Origin: Streptosporangium violaceochromogenes
GTDB taxonomy: Bacteria > Actinomycetota > Actinomycetes > Streptosporangiales > Streptosporangiaceae
Assembly (NCBI RefSeq): GCF_014654615.1
Contig: NZ_BNBB01000026.1
Coordinates: forward strand, 1 to 64,000
Direction: 5' to 3'
Length of the DNA: 64,000 bases
The notes under the pieces were generated by a model. It made no database searches and was not told the origin of the DNA. It saw nothing but the letters and a program-made list of their open reading frames with translations. The translations under genes and the position numbers were made by a program. This document shows positions 55,166 to 64,000 of this stretch, in pieces. The stretch's first letter is position 1. Each line of letters opens with the position of its first letter.

Positions 55166-57136
55166 TCAGTTACCGTCCCTGGGCACGGAGTCGACGTGGC
55201 CCGTCCCCGCGGGAAGCGCGCCGTTGCCGGACTGCTCCTTCGGGGTCAGGATCGGCGGACGGTCCGAGGGAAGCCGCTTGCCGTACCCGGAGTAGGAGGG
55301 GCGCTTCTCCTTGACCACGACCGGGGCGAAGATCTCCAGCACCTGCTGACGGGAGAGGGTCTCCTTCTCCATGAGTTCGAGCACCAGGTTGTCGAGCACC
55401 TCGCGGTACTCGACGAGGATCTCCCACGCCTGGTCGTGACCGGCCTCGATGAGGCGGCGCACCTCCTCGTCGATCGTGGAGGCGATCTTCTCGGAGTAGT
55501 CGCGCTCGTGACCCATCTCACGGCCCAGGAAGACCTCGGCGTTGCCGGTGCCGAACTTCCGGGCGCCGAGCTGCTCGCTCATGCCGTACTCGGTGACCAT
55601 GCGGCGGGCGATGGAGGTGGCCTTCTCGATGTCGTTGGCGGCGCCGGTGGTGGGCTCGTGGAAGACGAGCTCCTCGGCCGTGCGGCCGCCCAGCAGCATC
55701 GCGAGCTGGTCCATCATCTCCGAGCGGGTCGCCAGGAACTTGTCCTCCATCGGCAGCGTCATCGTGTAGCCGAGGGCGCGTCCGCGGGACAGGATCGTGA
55801 TCTTGTGGACCGGGTCGGAGTTGGGCAGCGCGTGCGCGACCAGGGCGTGACCGCCCTCGTGGTACGCGATGATCTTCTTCTCCTGGTCCGACATGACGCG
55901 GGTCTTGCGCTCGGGGCCGGCCATCACGCGGTCGATGGACTCTTCGAGCATCTCCATCGTGATCAGCTTCTGGTCGGCGCGCGCGGTGAGCAGCGCGGCC
56001 TCGTTGATCACGTTGGCCAGGTCGGCGCCCGTGAAACCGGGCGTCCGGCGGGCGATGACGTCGAGGTCGACCCCCTCGGCGAACGGCTTGCCCCGGCCGT
56101 GCACCCGCAGGATGCCCTTGCGGCCCTCAAGGTCGGGACGGTCGACCGTCACCTGGCGGTCGAACCGGCCCGGACGCAGCAGGGCGGGGTCGAGGATGTC
56201 GGGGCGGTTGGTCGCGGCGATCAGGATCACGCCGCCCTTGACGTCGAAGCCGTCCATCTCGACGAGGAGCTGGTTGAGCGTCTGCTCGCGCTCGTCGTGA
56301 CCGCCGCCGAGACCCGCGCCGCGGTGGCGGCCCACCGCGTCGATCTCGTCGATGAAGATGATCGCCGGGGCGTTGGCCTTGGCCTGCTCGAACAGGTCGC
56401 GCACCCGCGAGGCGCCGACACCGACGAACATCTCGACGAAGTCGGAGCCGGAGATGGAGTAGAACGGCACTCCCGCCTCACCGGCGACCGCCCTGGCGAG
56501 CAGGGTCTTGCCGGTTCCGGGCGGGCCGTAGAGCAGGACCCCCTTGGGGATCTTGGCGCCGATCGCCTGGAACTTGGCCGGGGCCTGGAGGAACTCCTTG
56601 ATCTCCTGGAGCTCCTCGATGGCCTCGTCGGCACCCGCGACGTCGGCGAAGGTGGTCTTCGGGGTGTCCTTGGTGATGAGCTTGGCCTTCGACTTGCCGA
56701 AGTTCATCACCCGGGAGCCGCCGCCCTGCATCTGGTTCATGATGAACAGGAAGATCAGCACGATGACGACGATCGGCAGGAAGCTCAGCAGGAGGCCGAG
56801 GAGGAAGTTCTCCTTCGGCACCTCGACGGTGTAGCCGCCGGCGAGCTTGCCGCCCTTGGCCGCGCCCTCGAGCTGATCGGCGAGCTGGACGCCCTGGCCG
56901 CTCACCCACGAGGAGTAGTAGCGCTTCTTGTCGGTCAGGGTGACCTCGATGCGCTGATCCTTGTCGATGATCTTCGCGTTGGAGACCTTGCCCTCGTCGA
57001 TCCAGGCGATGACCTTCGAGGTGTCGGCCTTCTCGTAGTTGCCGTCACCACCCCACATCGTGCTGAGAAGCAGGAGCAGCACGACGACGCCCAGGATCCA
57101 CAGCAGTGGGCCACGTGTAAATCGCTTGAGATCCAT
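55166..57136 (-). CDS. ftsH: ATP-dependent zinc metalloprotease FtsH
   Basis: The 656-residue protein has two membrane helices (about residues 10-24 and 112-132), an AAA+ domain with Walker A GPPGTGKT and second region of homology, and a peptidase domain with the zinc motif HEGGH, in which Gly replaces the usual Ala of HEAGH. It degrades membrane and short-lived soluble proteins. The C-terminal tail is disordered. It lies between hpt and folE, as in other actinobacteria; the 285-bp upstream space has no gene and should hold its promoter. Confidence 0.95.
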   Translation of the reverse strand: MDLKRFTRGPLLWILGVVVLLLLLSTMWGGDGNYEKADTSKVIAWIDEGKVSNAKIIDKDQRIEVTLTDKKRYYSSWVSGQGVQLADQLEGAAKGGKLAGGYTVEVPKENFLLGLLLSFLPIVVIVLIFLFIMNQMQGGGSRVMNFGKSKAKLITKDTPKTTFADVAGADEAIEELQEIKEFLQAPAKFQAIGAKIPKGVLLYGPPGTGKTLLARAVAGEAGVPFYSISGSDFVEMFVGVGASRVRDLFEQAKANAPAIIFIDEIDAVGRHRGAGLGGGHDEREQTLNQLLVEMDGFDVKGGVILIAATNRPDILDPALLRPGRFDRQVTVDRPDLEGRKGILRVHGRGKPFAEGVDLDVIARRTPGFTGADLANVINEAALLTARADQKLITMEMLEESIDRVMAGPERKTRVMSDQEKKIIAYHEGGHALVAHALPNSDPVHKITILSRGRALGYTMTLPMEDKFLATRSEMMDQLAMLLGGRTAEELVFHEPTTGAANDIEKATSIARRMVTEYGMSEQLGARKFGTGNAEVFLGREMGHERDYSEKIASTIDEEVRRLIEAGHDQAWEILVEYREVLDNLVLELMEKETLSRQQVLEIFAPVVVKEKRPSYSGYGKRLPSDRPPILTPKEQSGNGALPAGTGHVDSVPRDGN

Positions 57137-57421
57137 CCGATGCGGAACCCCGGCGGGCCCGTCCCTTCCTGACCAAGGCCTGGCAACCCCGGGCGAACCC
57201 GGGGTTCGCGGTATCCCTAACCGCTCCGACTGACGACCGGGGGGACGGCGCGGGGGGCCGTCACCTCGGTTGTCCGAAGGTACACCGGCGTGCCGCGCAG
57301 AGTAACCGCCCGGACGTCACCGGCTTTGCCCTACCAACGTACGTCAGGTAGGCGCGTGTTCCCCTCCGCTATGCCCAATGTCGCCTCCGGGAAGGGCTCG
57401 CTTCGCCCAGGGCGTACTTTT

Positions 57422-57979
57422 TCAACTCGCTCCGTACACGTGCGGAGCGAGCGTCCCGATGAAGGGAAGATTACGATATCGCTCTGCGTAGTCGAGCCCA
57501 TAACCGATCACGAACTCGTTGGGAATGTCGAAGCCCACGTATTTGACGTCGATCGGCACCTTGACCGCGTCCGGCTTGCGGAGAACGGAGCAGATCTCCA
57601 CCGAGGCCGGCCCGCGCGACCTCAGGTTGTGCACCAGCCACGACAGCGTCAGCCCGGAGTCGATGACGTCCTCCACCACCAGCACGTGGCGGCCCGCGAT
57701 GTCGGTGTCGAGGTCCTTGAGCACGCGCACGACGCCCGAGGATCTGGTGCCCGCACCGTAGGAGGAGACGGCCATCCAGTCCATCTCGACCGGCAGGTGC
57801 AGCGCCCGGGCCAGGTCCGCCATGACCATGACCGCGCCCTTCAGAACCCCCACGAGCAGAAGCTCTCTGCCGGCGTAGTCGTCGTCGATCCGGCCTGCGA
57901 GCTCCTTGATCTTCGCCTGAAGTTCTTCCTCGGGAATCAGGACCCGGGAGAGATCCTTGCCCATGTCGGCTGCGTCCAC
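57422..57979 (-). CDS. hpt: Hypoxanthine phosphoribosyltransferase
   Basis: The protein (185 residues) has the PRPP loop VLVVEDVIDSGLTLSWL, LLVGVLKGAVMVMADLARAL, the flexible-loop region SSYGAGTRSSGVV and VGFDIPNEFVIGYGLDY. It salvages hypoxanthine and guanine. The GTG at 57979 has TAAGGA upstream; ATG at 57964 is the alternative. The gene begins 10 bp after the tilS stop. Confidence 0.95.
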   Translation of the reverse strand: MDAADMGKDLSRVLIPEEELQAKIKELAGRIDDDYAGRELLLVGVLKGAVMVMADLARALHLPVEMDWMAVSSYGAGTRSSGVVRVLKDLDTDIAGRHVLVVEDVIDSGLTLSWLVHNLRSRGPASVEICSVLRKPDAVKVPIDVKYVGFDIPNEFVIGYGLDYAERYRNLPFIGTLAPHVYGAS

Positions 57980-57989
57980 CAGATTTTCC

Positions 57990-59018
57990 TTACGAGACGG
58001 GACTTGCTGGCTGTCTGGCGAATATCAGGGTGCCATACCGGCGGACCGCTCCAACCCCCCCGGGGACCTCCACGCGCCGCTGGCCGCGCCACCCGGTGAC
58101 CAGACGGTCGACCCGGGCCAGGTGCGCGGCCGCGAGCGTGCCCGGCGGCGCCCCCGCCGCGATCGCCGCCCTGCGCAGCACCCGGCGCCGGACCGCCGCC
58201 GGCAGCCCCTCCAGCTCCGGTACGGCCAGCCGCACCGCCCCCGGGCCGTCCGGCTCGGCGGCGCCGGAGGCCGCGGGACCGGTCACGGCCCGCGCGTAGG
58301 CGGCGTCGGCCCAGCCGTCGAGGGCGTCGGCGTCGTCCCGGCACAGACTCGCCGTCCTGGCGAGCGCCTCGGTCACACCGGGCCCCAGCTCGGCCTCCAG
58401 GGCGGGCAGCAGCCGTCTTCGGACCCTGACGCGGGCGTACCGGGGATCGAGGTTGTGCGGGTCGTCCCAGGGGTCGAGGCCGAGGCCCGCGCACGCCGCC
58501 GCGGTCGTCGCACGGCCCAGGCCGAGCAGGGGCCGCCGGTACACCCCGGCGTGAGCGGGCATCCCCGCCAGCGAGCGTGTGCCGCTCCCCCTCGCCAGCC
58601 GGAGCAGCACCGTCTCGGCCTGATCGTCCCTGGTGTGGCCGAGGAGTACGGCGGCGGCCCCGAGCCGCCCGGCCGCCTCCGACAGCGCGGCGTACCTCGC
58701 CTCCCTGGCCGCCGCCTCGGGCCCGCCGTGGGTGCCGACCGAGACGCCCAGCGCCTCGGCCGGGCCGAGACCGAGCTCCGACGCCAGCCGCACGACGCCC
58801 GCGGCCCGCTCCGCGGAGCCCTCCTGCAGGCCGTGGTCGACGGTGAGCAGCCCGGCGCGGAGCCCCGCGCGGGGCGCCGCGAACGCGGTGGCCGCGGCCA
58901 GCGCCAGGGAGTCGGCGCCGCCGCTGCACGCGACCAGCACCAAGGAGCCGGACGCCAGATCGTCCAGCGCGAGCCGTACGGCCCTGCGGACGTCGGCGAC
59001 TGCGGGAGGCGGACCCAT
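57990..59018 (-). CDS. tilS: tRNA(Ile)-lysidine synthetase
   Basis: The protein (342 residues) has the PP-loop LVACSGGADSLALAAA near the N-terminus, then VDHGLQEGSAERA, LLGHTRDDQAETVLLRLARGSGTRSLAGM and RPLLGL. It attaches lysine to the wobble cytidine of tRNA-Ile(CAU). The C-terminal substrate-binding region is short, as in other actinobacteria. ATG at 59018 or 59027 is possible. Confidence 0.92.
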   Translation of the reverse strand: MGPPPAVADVRRAVRLALDDLASGSLVLVACSGGADSLALAAATAFAAPRAGLRAGLLTVDHGLQEGSAERAAGVVRLASELGLGPAEALGVSVGTHGGPEAAAREARYAALSEAAGRLGAAAVLLGHTRDDQAETVLLRLARGSGTRSLAGMPAHAGVYRRPLLGLGRATTAAACAGLGLDPWDDPHNLDPRYARVRVRRRLLPALEAELGPGVTEALARTASLCRDDADALDGWADAAYARAVTGPAASGAAEPDGPGAVRLAVPELEGLPAAVRRRVLRRAAIAAGAPPGTLAAAHLARVDRLVTGWRGQRRVEVPGGVGAVRRYGTLIFARQPASPVS

Positions 59019-59088
59019 GCCCGCCATTGTCGGGCCTGGGCCCGGCCGTCCGCGCCCCGCCCCGGCACTTGCGGCCCCGCCGCCCCGG

Positions 59089-60183
59089 TCAGCCGGCGGT
59101 GCCGTCGGCACCGGGAAGGGCCGGCGTGCCGTGCACCCTCGCGATCCAGCGCTCGGGGTCGCTGATCTCGTCCTGGGTCGGGAGGGTCTGCGGGGAGGTC
59201 CACACCTTGTTGAAGCCGTCCATGCCAACGCGGTCGACGACGGCGCGGACGAAGGTGGACCCCTCGGCGTACTGCTTCATCTTGAGGTCGATGCCGAGCA
59301 GCCTGCGGACCGTGCGGTCCAGGCGGGAGCCGCCCTCGCGGCGGCGGTGGAACTTGGCCCGGATGTCGGCGACCGAGGGCACCACCGAGGGGCCGACCGC
59401 GTCCATGACGTAGTCGCCGTGCCCCTCGACCAGGGTCATCACCGCGGTGAGCCGGTCGAGGACCTCCTTCTGCTCGGGGGTCTGGATCGCGTCGATCAGG
59501 TTGCCCTCGCCGCCCCTGACGGCGTCGGCGACCGCGTCGGCGGCCGAGCGGAGCCGGTCGAGGAGCGTGCTGAGATCCATGTCGGAGATGAGCAGGAACT
59601 CCGTCATCTGGGAGCGGACGTGCTCCCTGAGCCAGGGGACGCCGGTGAACTGCACCCGGTGGGTCTCCTCGTGCAGGCAGACCCAGAGGCGGAAGTCTCG
59701 CGCGTGGACGTCGAGCTCCCGCTCGGCGTGCACGATGTTGGGCGCGACCAGCGTGAGACGGCCGGCGGCCTCCTGACCCGTGGGGTCGGGAGGCAGGAAC
59801 AGCTCGTACTGGCCGAGCACCCGGGAGGCGAGGAAGGCCAGTACCGCGCCGACCTCGACCCCGGTGATGCGCGAGCCCACCGCGGACACGATCGCCGGCG
59901 TCTGGTCCCTGCGCGCCGCCATGCGCGCGGTCAGCGGTTCGAGCACCACCCGGAAGCCCTCGACGTTGGCCTTGATCCAGCCGGGCCGATCGACGATCGT
60001 GGCGGGCCGGGGCGCGGTCTCGGCGGCGATCCGGGTGAAATCCCGGACATGCCCCTCCGCCTCACGGGAGAGCAGCCGTAGTTCGGCGACCGCCTGCCGC
60101 GCCTCTTCCCGGCTCACTTGGGGCCCGGGGCGCACCAGGCGCGTTCCGGTCGCTACGGCAAGATCCCAGTCGATCACCTGCAT
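59089..60183 (-). CDS. Zinc-dependent metalloprotease (DUF2342 type)
   Basis: The 364-residue protein has the zincin motif HEETH in FRLWVCLHEETHRVQFTGVPWLREHV and a later helical segment EGHGDYVMDAVGPSVVPSV that may supply the third ligand. The family occurs between dacB and tilS-hpt-ftsH in actinobacteria and was once annotated as linked to F420 synthesis without proof. No signal peptide. The ATG at 60183 (MQVIDWDLAV) was chosen by homology. Confidence 0.88.
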   Translation of the reverse strand: MQVIDWDLAVATGTRLVRPGPQVSREEARQAVAELRLLSREAEGHVRDFTRIAAETAPRPATIVDRPGWIKANVEGFRVVLEPLTARMAARRDQTPAIVSAVGSRITGVEVGAVLAFLASRVLGQYELFLPPDPTGQEAAGRLTLVAPNIVHAERELDVHARDFRLWVCLHEETHRVQFTGVPWLREHVRSQMTEFLLISDMDLSTLLDRLRSAADAVADAVRGGEGNLIDAIQTPEQKEVLDRLTAVMTLVEGHGDYVMDAVGPSVVPSVADIRAKFHRRREGGSRLDRTVRRLLGIDLKMKQYAEGSTFVRAVVDRVGMDGFNKVWTSPQTLPTQDEISDPERWIARVHGTPALPGADGTAG

Positions 60184-60274
60184 AGTGTCCACCGTACGTG
60201 CTCTTCTCTCCACCCGCGTGGTCCGCGTCCCGAATCAACCGGCATCAAACGGTATTAACCAGCTTTAACCAGCT

Positions 60275-61666
60275 TTAACCGGCCGCGACACCGGCGGCGA
60301 GCCTGTCGAGGACCGCCTCCGCCTTGCCCCACCCGGGCGGGACGTCGTCGGCCATGAACGCGAAGGTCACCAGCCGCCCGCTCCGCGTGGTGGTCATCCC
60401 AGCCAGCGCGCTGACCCCGTCGAGCGTGCCGGTCTTGGCGCGGATCAGGCCGTAGGCGGCGTCGCTCTCGCCGAAACGGTGCCCCAGGGTGCCGGTGAAC
60501 CCGGCGACGGGCATACCGCTGATGACCGGGTGCAGGTGCGGGTTGGCCGGGGAGGCCGCCGCCGCGACCAGCCGGGCCAGGCTCACCGGGGCGATGCGGT
60601 TCCTGGGCGACAGCCCGCTGCCGTCGAAGACCTGCACGCCGTCGGCCACCTTCAGCCGGGCCAGCACCTGCCGTACGGCCGTGGCGGCGCCGTCGAAGGA
60701 GGCGGGCTGCCCCTCCTTGAGCGCCACCTGCCTGGCCAGGGCCTCCGACAGGTCGTTGTCGCTGAGCGTCAGCGCCCGCTCGACCAGCGCGTAGACCGGC
60801 GCCGACTCGACCCGGGCGACCTCGTCGGTCCCGCCGGGGGCCCGGGAGCGGCCACCGCCCTTGGAGACCGCGACGCCGTACTTCGACAGCAGCGACACAA
60901 AAGCGGCGTGCGCGGCGCGGGAGGGGTCGGAGACCCGGCGGCGGCTGCCGGGGGCCGCCCTGCCCTCGTCGGCCATCAGCGCGGTGACGGGGGCGACGCT
61001 GCCCTCCGGCACGTAGCCGGGCTTCCACGTCGAGGCGGTGCGCGGCCCGGTGTAAAGGCTGTCGTCGTAGCTCACGGTCACCTTCGTCACCCCCTCGGCC
61101 CTGAGTGCCTTGGCGGTCCGCATGGCCAGCGTGGCGAGCGAGGCGGGCTGGGGGTAGACGCGCGTACCGGGCGTCTGGGAGGCCGTCGCGGCCGTCAGCG
61201 TGGGGTCGCCCCCGCCGACCAGCACGATCGAGTCGGAGGTGGCGCCGCGCACCACGCGGGTGACGAGCCTGGCGTCGGGCCCCACCGAGGCCAGCACCGC
61301 GACCGAGGTGGCGACCTTGGTCGTGGAGGCCGGGGTGATGCCCGTCCCGGCGCCGCTGCCGAACAGCGTCGCCCCCGTCTCGGCGTCGACGACCGCGGCG
61401 CCGACCCGGCCGCCGAGCGCGGGGTCCCCCAGCGCCCCGGTGAGCCGTCCGGCCAAAGTACCCTTGGCAGGGAGAGGTCCGCTTCCCCCCGCGACCAGCA
61501 CCGGACCCGCGGTGACGACCGGGACGGAAGGCGGCTTTGCCGAAGCGACCGGTCCGGGCGCCTTCTCCACCAGCACATCGCCGGTGAGCAGGTGGACACC
61601 GGCCGCGACGACGAACAGCTGCAGCAGGACGAGAGTGACCAAGGCCACCCAACGCTCACGCCGCAT
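60275..61666 (-). CDS. dacB: D-alanyl-D-alanine carboxypeptidase/endopeptidase, PBP4 type
   Basis: The 463-residue protein has one N-terminal membrane anchor (WVALVTLVLLQLFVVAAGVHLL) and the three penicillin-binding motifs: SxxK in ASTTKVAT, SDN in LTLSDNDLSEALARQ, and KTG in AKTGTLDGVSALAG. The insert between the first two motifs is the PBP4-type domain. It trims peptidoglycan stem peptides outside the membrane. It is divergent from ppa. Confidence 0.93.
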   Translation of the reverse strand: MRRERWVALVTLVLLQLFVVAAGVHLLTGDVLVEKAPGPVASAKPPSVPVVTAGPVLVAGGSGPLPAKGTLAGRLTGALGDPALGGRVGAAVVDAETGATLFGSGAGTGITPASTTKVATSVAVLASVGPDARLVTRVVRGATSDSIVLVGGGDPTLTAATASQTPGTRVYPQPASLATLAMRTAKALRAEGVTKVTVSYDDSLYTGPRTASTWKPGYVPEGSVAPVTALMADEGRAAPGSRRRVSDPSRAAHAAFVSLLSKYGVAVSKGGGRSRAPGGTDEVARVESAPVYALVERALTLSDNDLSEALARQVALKEGQPASFDGAATAVRQVLARLKVADGVQVFDGSGLSPRNRIAPVSLARLVAAAASPANPHLHPVISGMPVAGFTGTLGHRFGESDAAYGLIRAKTGTLDGVSALAGMTTTRSGRLVTFAFMADDVPPGWGKAEAVLDRLAAGVAAG

Positions 61667-61769
61667 GATGTCGCCGACCTCTCATATCGGTAGCCAAACA
61701 GGTATGACGCCTACGAGACACTAACGCCCAGCCGGGGGTGCCCGGGGGCCTTGAGCGGAGGAACAAACG

Positions 61770-62267
61770 GTGGAGTTCGACGTTCTCGTTGAGATTCCCA
61801 AAGGGCAACGGAACAAGTACGAGGTGGACCACGAGTCCGGGCGGATCAGGCTCGACCGGATGCTCTTCACCTCGACGCAGTACCCCGCCGACTACGGTTT
61901 CATCGAAAACACCCTGGGTGAGGACGGAGACCCCCTCGACGCCCTGGTGCTGCTTCAGGAGCCGACCTTCCCCGGCTGCCTGATCAAGTGCCGCGCGGTC
62001 GGCATGTTCCGCATGACCGACGAGAAGGGCGGCGACGACAAGGTCCTGTGCGTGCCCGCCACGGACCCCCGGATGGAGCACATCCGCGACATCCACCACG
62101 TCGCCGAGTTCGACCGCCTGGAGATCCAGCACTTCTTCGAGGTCTACAAGGACCTGGAGCCCGGCAAGTCCGTCGAGGGCGCCAACTGGGTCGGCCGGGT
62201 CGAGGCCGAGGAGGAGATCACGCGCTCCCTCAGCCGCGCCGGGGACTCCAAGCACTGGAAGCACTGA
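61770..62267 (+). CDS. ppa: Inorganic pyrophosphatase
   Basis: The 165-residue family I enzyme has EFDVLVEIPKGQRNKYEVD, YPADYGFIENTLGEDGDPLDALVL with the DGDPLD signature, and VEGANWVGRVEAEEEI. It hydrolyses pyrophosphate to drive biosynthesis. GTG start with GGAGGAAC upstream. Its stop lies 3 bp from the end of the convergent NlpC/P60 gene. Confidence 0.96.
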   Translation: MEFDVLVEIPKGQRNKYEVDHESGRIRLDRMLFTSTQYPADYGFIENTLGEDGDPLDALVLLQEPTFPGCLIKCRAVGMFRMTDEKGGDDKVLCVPATDPRMEHIRDIHHVAEFDRLEIQHFFEVYKDLEPGKSVEGANWVGRVEAEEEITRSLSRAGDSKHWKH

Positions 62268-62270
62268 TCG

Positions 62271-63440
62271 TCACACCGGGCGGGTCGCGCCGATGAGGTC
62301 TCCGCGCCACATCGGCGCGACCCGGACCACGTCGCCCGTGCGGGGCGCGTGCACCATCAGGTTCCTGCCGATGTAGAGCCCCACGTGCCGGATGTCGCGG
62401 GGGTCGCGGGTGCGGCGGCCGAAGAACAGCAGGTCGCCGCGGCGGAGCCGGTCGAGCCGCACATGCCGGCCCGAGGTCCACTGCGTCCCCGTCCAGTGGG
62501 GCATCTTGACCCCGGCCCGCCCCCAGGCCCGCATGGTCAGCCCCGAGCAGTCGTAGCTGCGCGGCCCGCTGCCCGCCCACACGTACGGCTTGTCGATCTG
62601 GGTGAGCGCCCAGTCCGCCGCGACGTCGCCCCGGCCCGACCCGGACGACTTGGCGAGCGCCCAGCTCGGCGCCCGCGCGCCGCGCGCCACCAGGACCCGT
62701 GCCCGCAGCCGGGACATCGCGGCGGCCCGGTACCCGCCGTAACGGAGACGATCCCTGGCGACCCTGAACCTCTCGCGGGCCGTCTCGCGGTCGTCGGCCA
62801 GGCGGTCCGCCGCCGAGCGCGCCGCCTCCGCCTCCCGCTGGAGGCGATCCCGCTCTCCCTGGAGCCGCCGTACCTCCGCCGCCTGCCCGACCACCGCCGC
62901 CCGGGCCCGCTCGGCCGCCCCTCGCGTCCCGGACGTCTCCGCCACGACCCCGCCCGGGGCACCCTCGGCGGCGGCGGGCGGGGCCGCGGGGCCGGGCGTG
63001 CCGACGGGCCGTACGGCGGAAGCCCGGACGATCGCGGGCCCGGCGGCGGAGCTCCGCGCGGCGCCTTCGGCGTTCTCGGCGGCCGGGGCGGCTCCCCGGG
63101 ACTCCGCGGCCTCCGCGGCCGCCATGTCCCCCGTGTCCTTCGCGGCCCCCTCCAGCCCGACGGCCCCCTCCAGCCGGGTGGCCTCGGCGCCGGCGAGCTT
63201 CGCGGCCTGGGCGGTCAGCTCCTCCAGCCGGACACGGGCCCTGGCGAGCAGAACGGTGGCGGCGCTCACCTGTTTACTTCGTTCGACGGCTTTGGAGCGG
63301 GCCTCGGCGACCTCGTGGGTGGACGGGCCGTGGTAGCGGGGGCGCGCGTCGGCGGGAAGTCCGGTGGAGACGACCAGGCAGCAGGTCACCCCCGTCACCA
63401 GTGCGACGGCGTGACCGCGTCTTCCGACCAAGAAGTGCAT
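62271..63440 (-). CDS. Secreted NlpC/P60 peptidoglycan endopeptidase, second paralogue
   Basis: The 389-residue protein has a signal segment (AVALVTGVTCCLVVSTGLPADA), two coiled-coil stretches (about 45-95 and 180-235) separated by a Gly/Ala/Pro-rich linker, and a C-terminal NlpC/P60 domain with Cys in YDCSGLTMRAW, His in IRHVGLYIG and APRTGD. Unlike the paralogue at 28 kb, it has no riboswitch upstream. It probably acts in cell separation or growth. Confidence 0.88.
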   Translation of the reverse strand: MHFLVGRRGHAVALVTGVTCCLVVSTGLPADARPRYHGPSTHEVAEARSKAVERSKQVSAATVLLARARVRLEELTAQAAKLAGAEATRLEGAVGLEGAAKDTGDMAAAEAAESRGAAPAAENAEGAARSSAAGPAIVRASAVRPVGTPGPAAPPAAAEGAPGGVVAETSGTRGAAERARAAVVGQAAEVRRLQGERDRLQREAEAARSAADRLADDRETARERFRVARDRLRYGGYRAAAMSRLRARVLVARGARAPSWALAKSSGSGRGDVAADWALTQIDKPYVWAGSGPRSYDCSGLTMRAWGRAGVKMPHWTGTQWTSGRHVRLDRLRRGDLLFFGRRTRDPRDIRHVGLYIGRNLMVHAPRTGDVVRVAPMWRGDLIGATRPV

Positions 63441-63933
63441 GTTTCCACTTTCCGAATCAGGGGTTATCGCTATGTGTCACTGCATGGCAGCTGCTTAACC
63501 CAAGATTCCCCTAGATCACTCTTCGCACACATGTAATCACGCGTCGTGATCGCGGCGGGTCGGTCCCGGTTTCCAGCGACGTGTTTCCGTAATCGGAAGG
63601 GGCCCTCCCGGCCCCGGGAAAGGCGCCGGAGACAACCCGGCGAAACGCGGGAAAGCACGGAAGACACCACCGGCCCCGAACGGACGGCGGAAGCGCCCCG
63701 CGAAGGCCGGGAAGAACTCCCAAACACCGGGAAAGCCCTTCGGGAAGGACGGGAAAGCCGAACCGCCAAAACCTCACCGAAAGGCCGAGCCCCTTCCCGT
63801 TCCTTCTCGCCCCTTCTCCTCCGGCCCCTTCAAACCGCGTCTTCCCGCCAGCCCTCGGCACTCTCGGTCCCCGGCGCGCCCAGCCCTCGGCAGGCCGGGC
63901 CGTCCGCGCCGGGCCCCGGCCGAACGCCGGCGA
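63441..63933. other. Intergenic region, no gene seen
   Basis: About 490 bp. The left 100 bp, lower in GC, should contain the promoter of the NlpC/P60 gene. The rest (about 63600-63800) is a purine-skewed low-complexity stretch with many GGGAAAG-type words and no coding features. Confidence 0.5.
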
Positions 63934-64000
63934 TCAACCGGCCAGGCCCTCTCCCAGCTGGGTGACGATCAGTCCGATCGTGGCCGCCGCGCCGACCAGC
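63934..64000 (-). CDS. 3-prime end of a membrane protein gene, truncated by the window
   Basis: On the minus strand the last 22 codons read LVGAAATIGLIVTQLGEGLAG and then TGA at 63934-63936. The segment is hydrophobic enough to be a terminal membrane helix. The rest of the gene lies beyond the window; no family can be given. Confidence 0.45.
   Translation of the reverse strand, partial: LVGAAATIGLIVTQLGEGLAG

Noticed and set aside
57426..57451. Hairpin CTCGCTCCG/CGGAGCGAG at the end of hpt as terminator
   Set aside because: It lies in the last codons of hpt and is followed on the transcript by an A run, not U, so it is not a convincing terminator.
63441..63540. Search for a second c-di-AMP riboswitch before the 62-kb NlpC/P60 gene
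   Set aside because: None of the conserved ydaO blocks occurs there.

Overview
The window is high-GC actinobacterial chromosome. Many genes start with GTG, and the housekeeping order is typical of the class: radA-disA with mutY nearby, lysS-coaX-nadBC-panD-panC, and dacB-metalloprotease-tilS-hpt-ftsH-folE-folP-folB-folK-DUF3180. ClpC, Lsr2 and a DivIVA-type coiled-coil protein are also present. Gene content and small-protein types fit the Streptosporangiales (Streptosporangium/Nonomuraea-like); this is inferred from family resemblance, not from a marker gene. No rRNA, tRNA, insertion sequence, prophage or CRISPR array was seen.

Layout. 0-9.5 kb: MFS exporter, VanZ-like protein, GntR regulator, DivIVA-like coiled-coil protein, gamma-carbonic anhydrase, two unknown genes, a CsoR repressor and a two-gene glycosyltransferase unit. 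9.6-21 kb: Rv0338c-like iron-sulfur membrane reductase, TetR regulator with a TIM-barrel isomerase-like gene, methyltransferase, MerR-thioredoxin operon, radA-disA, mutY and an isolated EboE-like gene. 21-30 kb: clpC, lsr2, a Gly/Tyr/Gln-rich RDD membrane protein, a GNAT acetyltransferase, and a secreted NlpC/P60 hydrolase behind a c-di-AMP (ydaO) riboswitch. 30-38 kb: after a decayed TetR gene comes the cofactor block lysS, coaX, a fused nadB-nadC, panD, panC and a DUF2520 protein.

38-51 kb is the accessory part: a methyltransferase, an XRE/TPR regulator facing a divergent lipoprotein-methyltransferase couplet, a secreted glycosidase-like lipoprotein, Nudix hydrolase, solo H-type-lectin-like protein and P450. 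A SAM-IV riboswitch then precedes a cysteine-desulfurase-like enzyme, followed by an orphan NuoD paralogue and an acyltransferase. 51-62 kb is one long minus-strand block for folate synthesis, FtsH, purine salvage, tRNA modification and peptidoglycan carboxypeptidase. 62-64 kb holds pyrophosphatase, a second NlpC/P60 hydrolase and the end of a truncated gene.

Connections: DisA makes the c-di-AMP that the riboswitch at 28 kb should sense, linking DNA-integrity signalling to a cell-wall hydrolase. DUF2520, PanC, PanD, NadBC and CoaX form a pantothenate/NAD neighbourhood. I found no clearly undescribed multi-gene system. The best leads are the NadB-NadC fusion with an internal start, the NuoD paralogue with a changed quinone-site residue, the isolated short EboE, the FUS-like tract in the RDD protein, and the lipoprotein-methyltransferase couplet.
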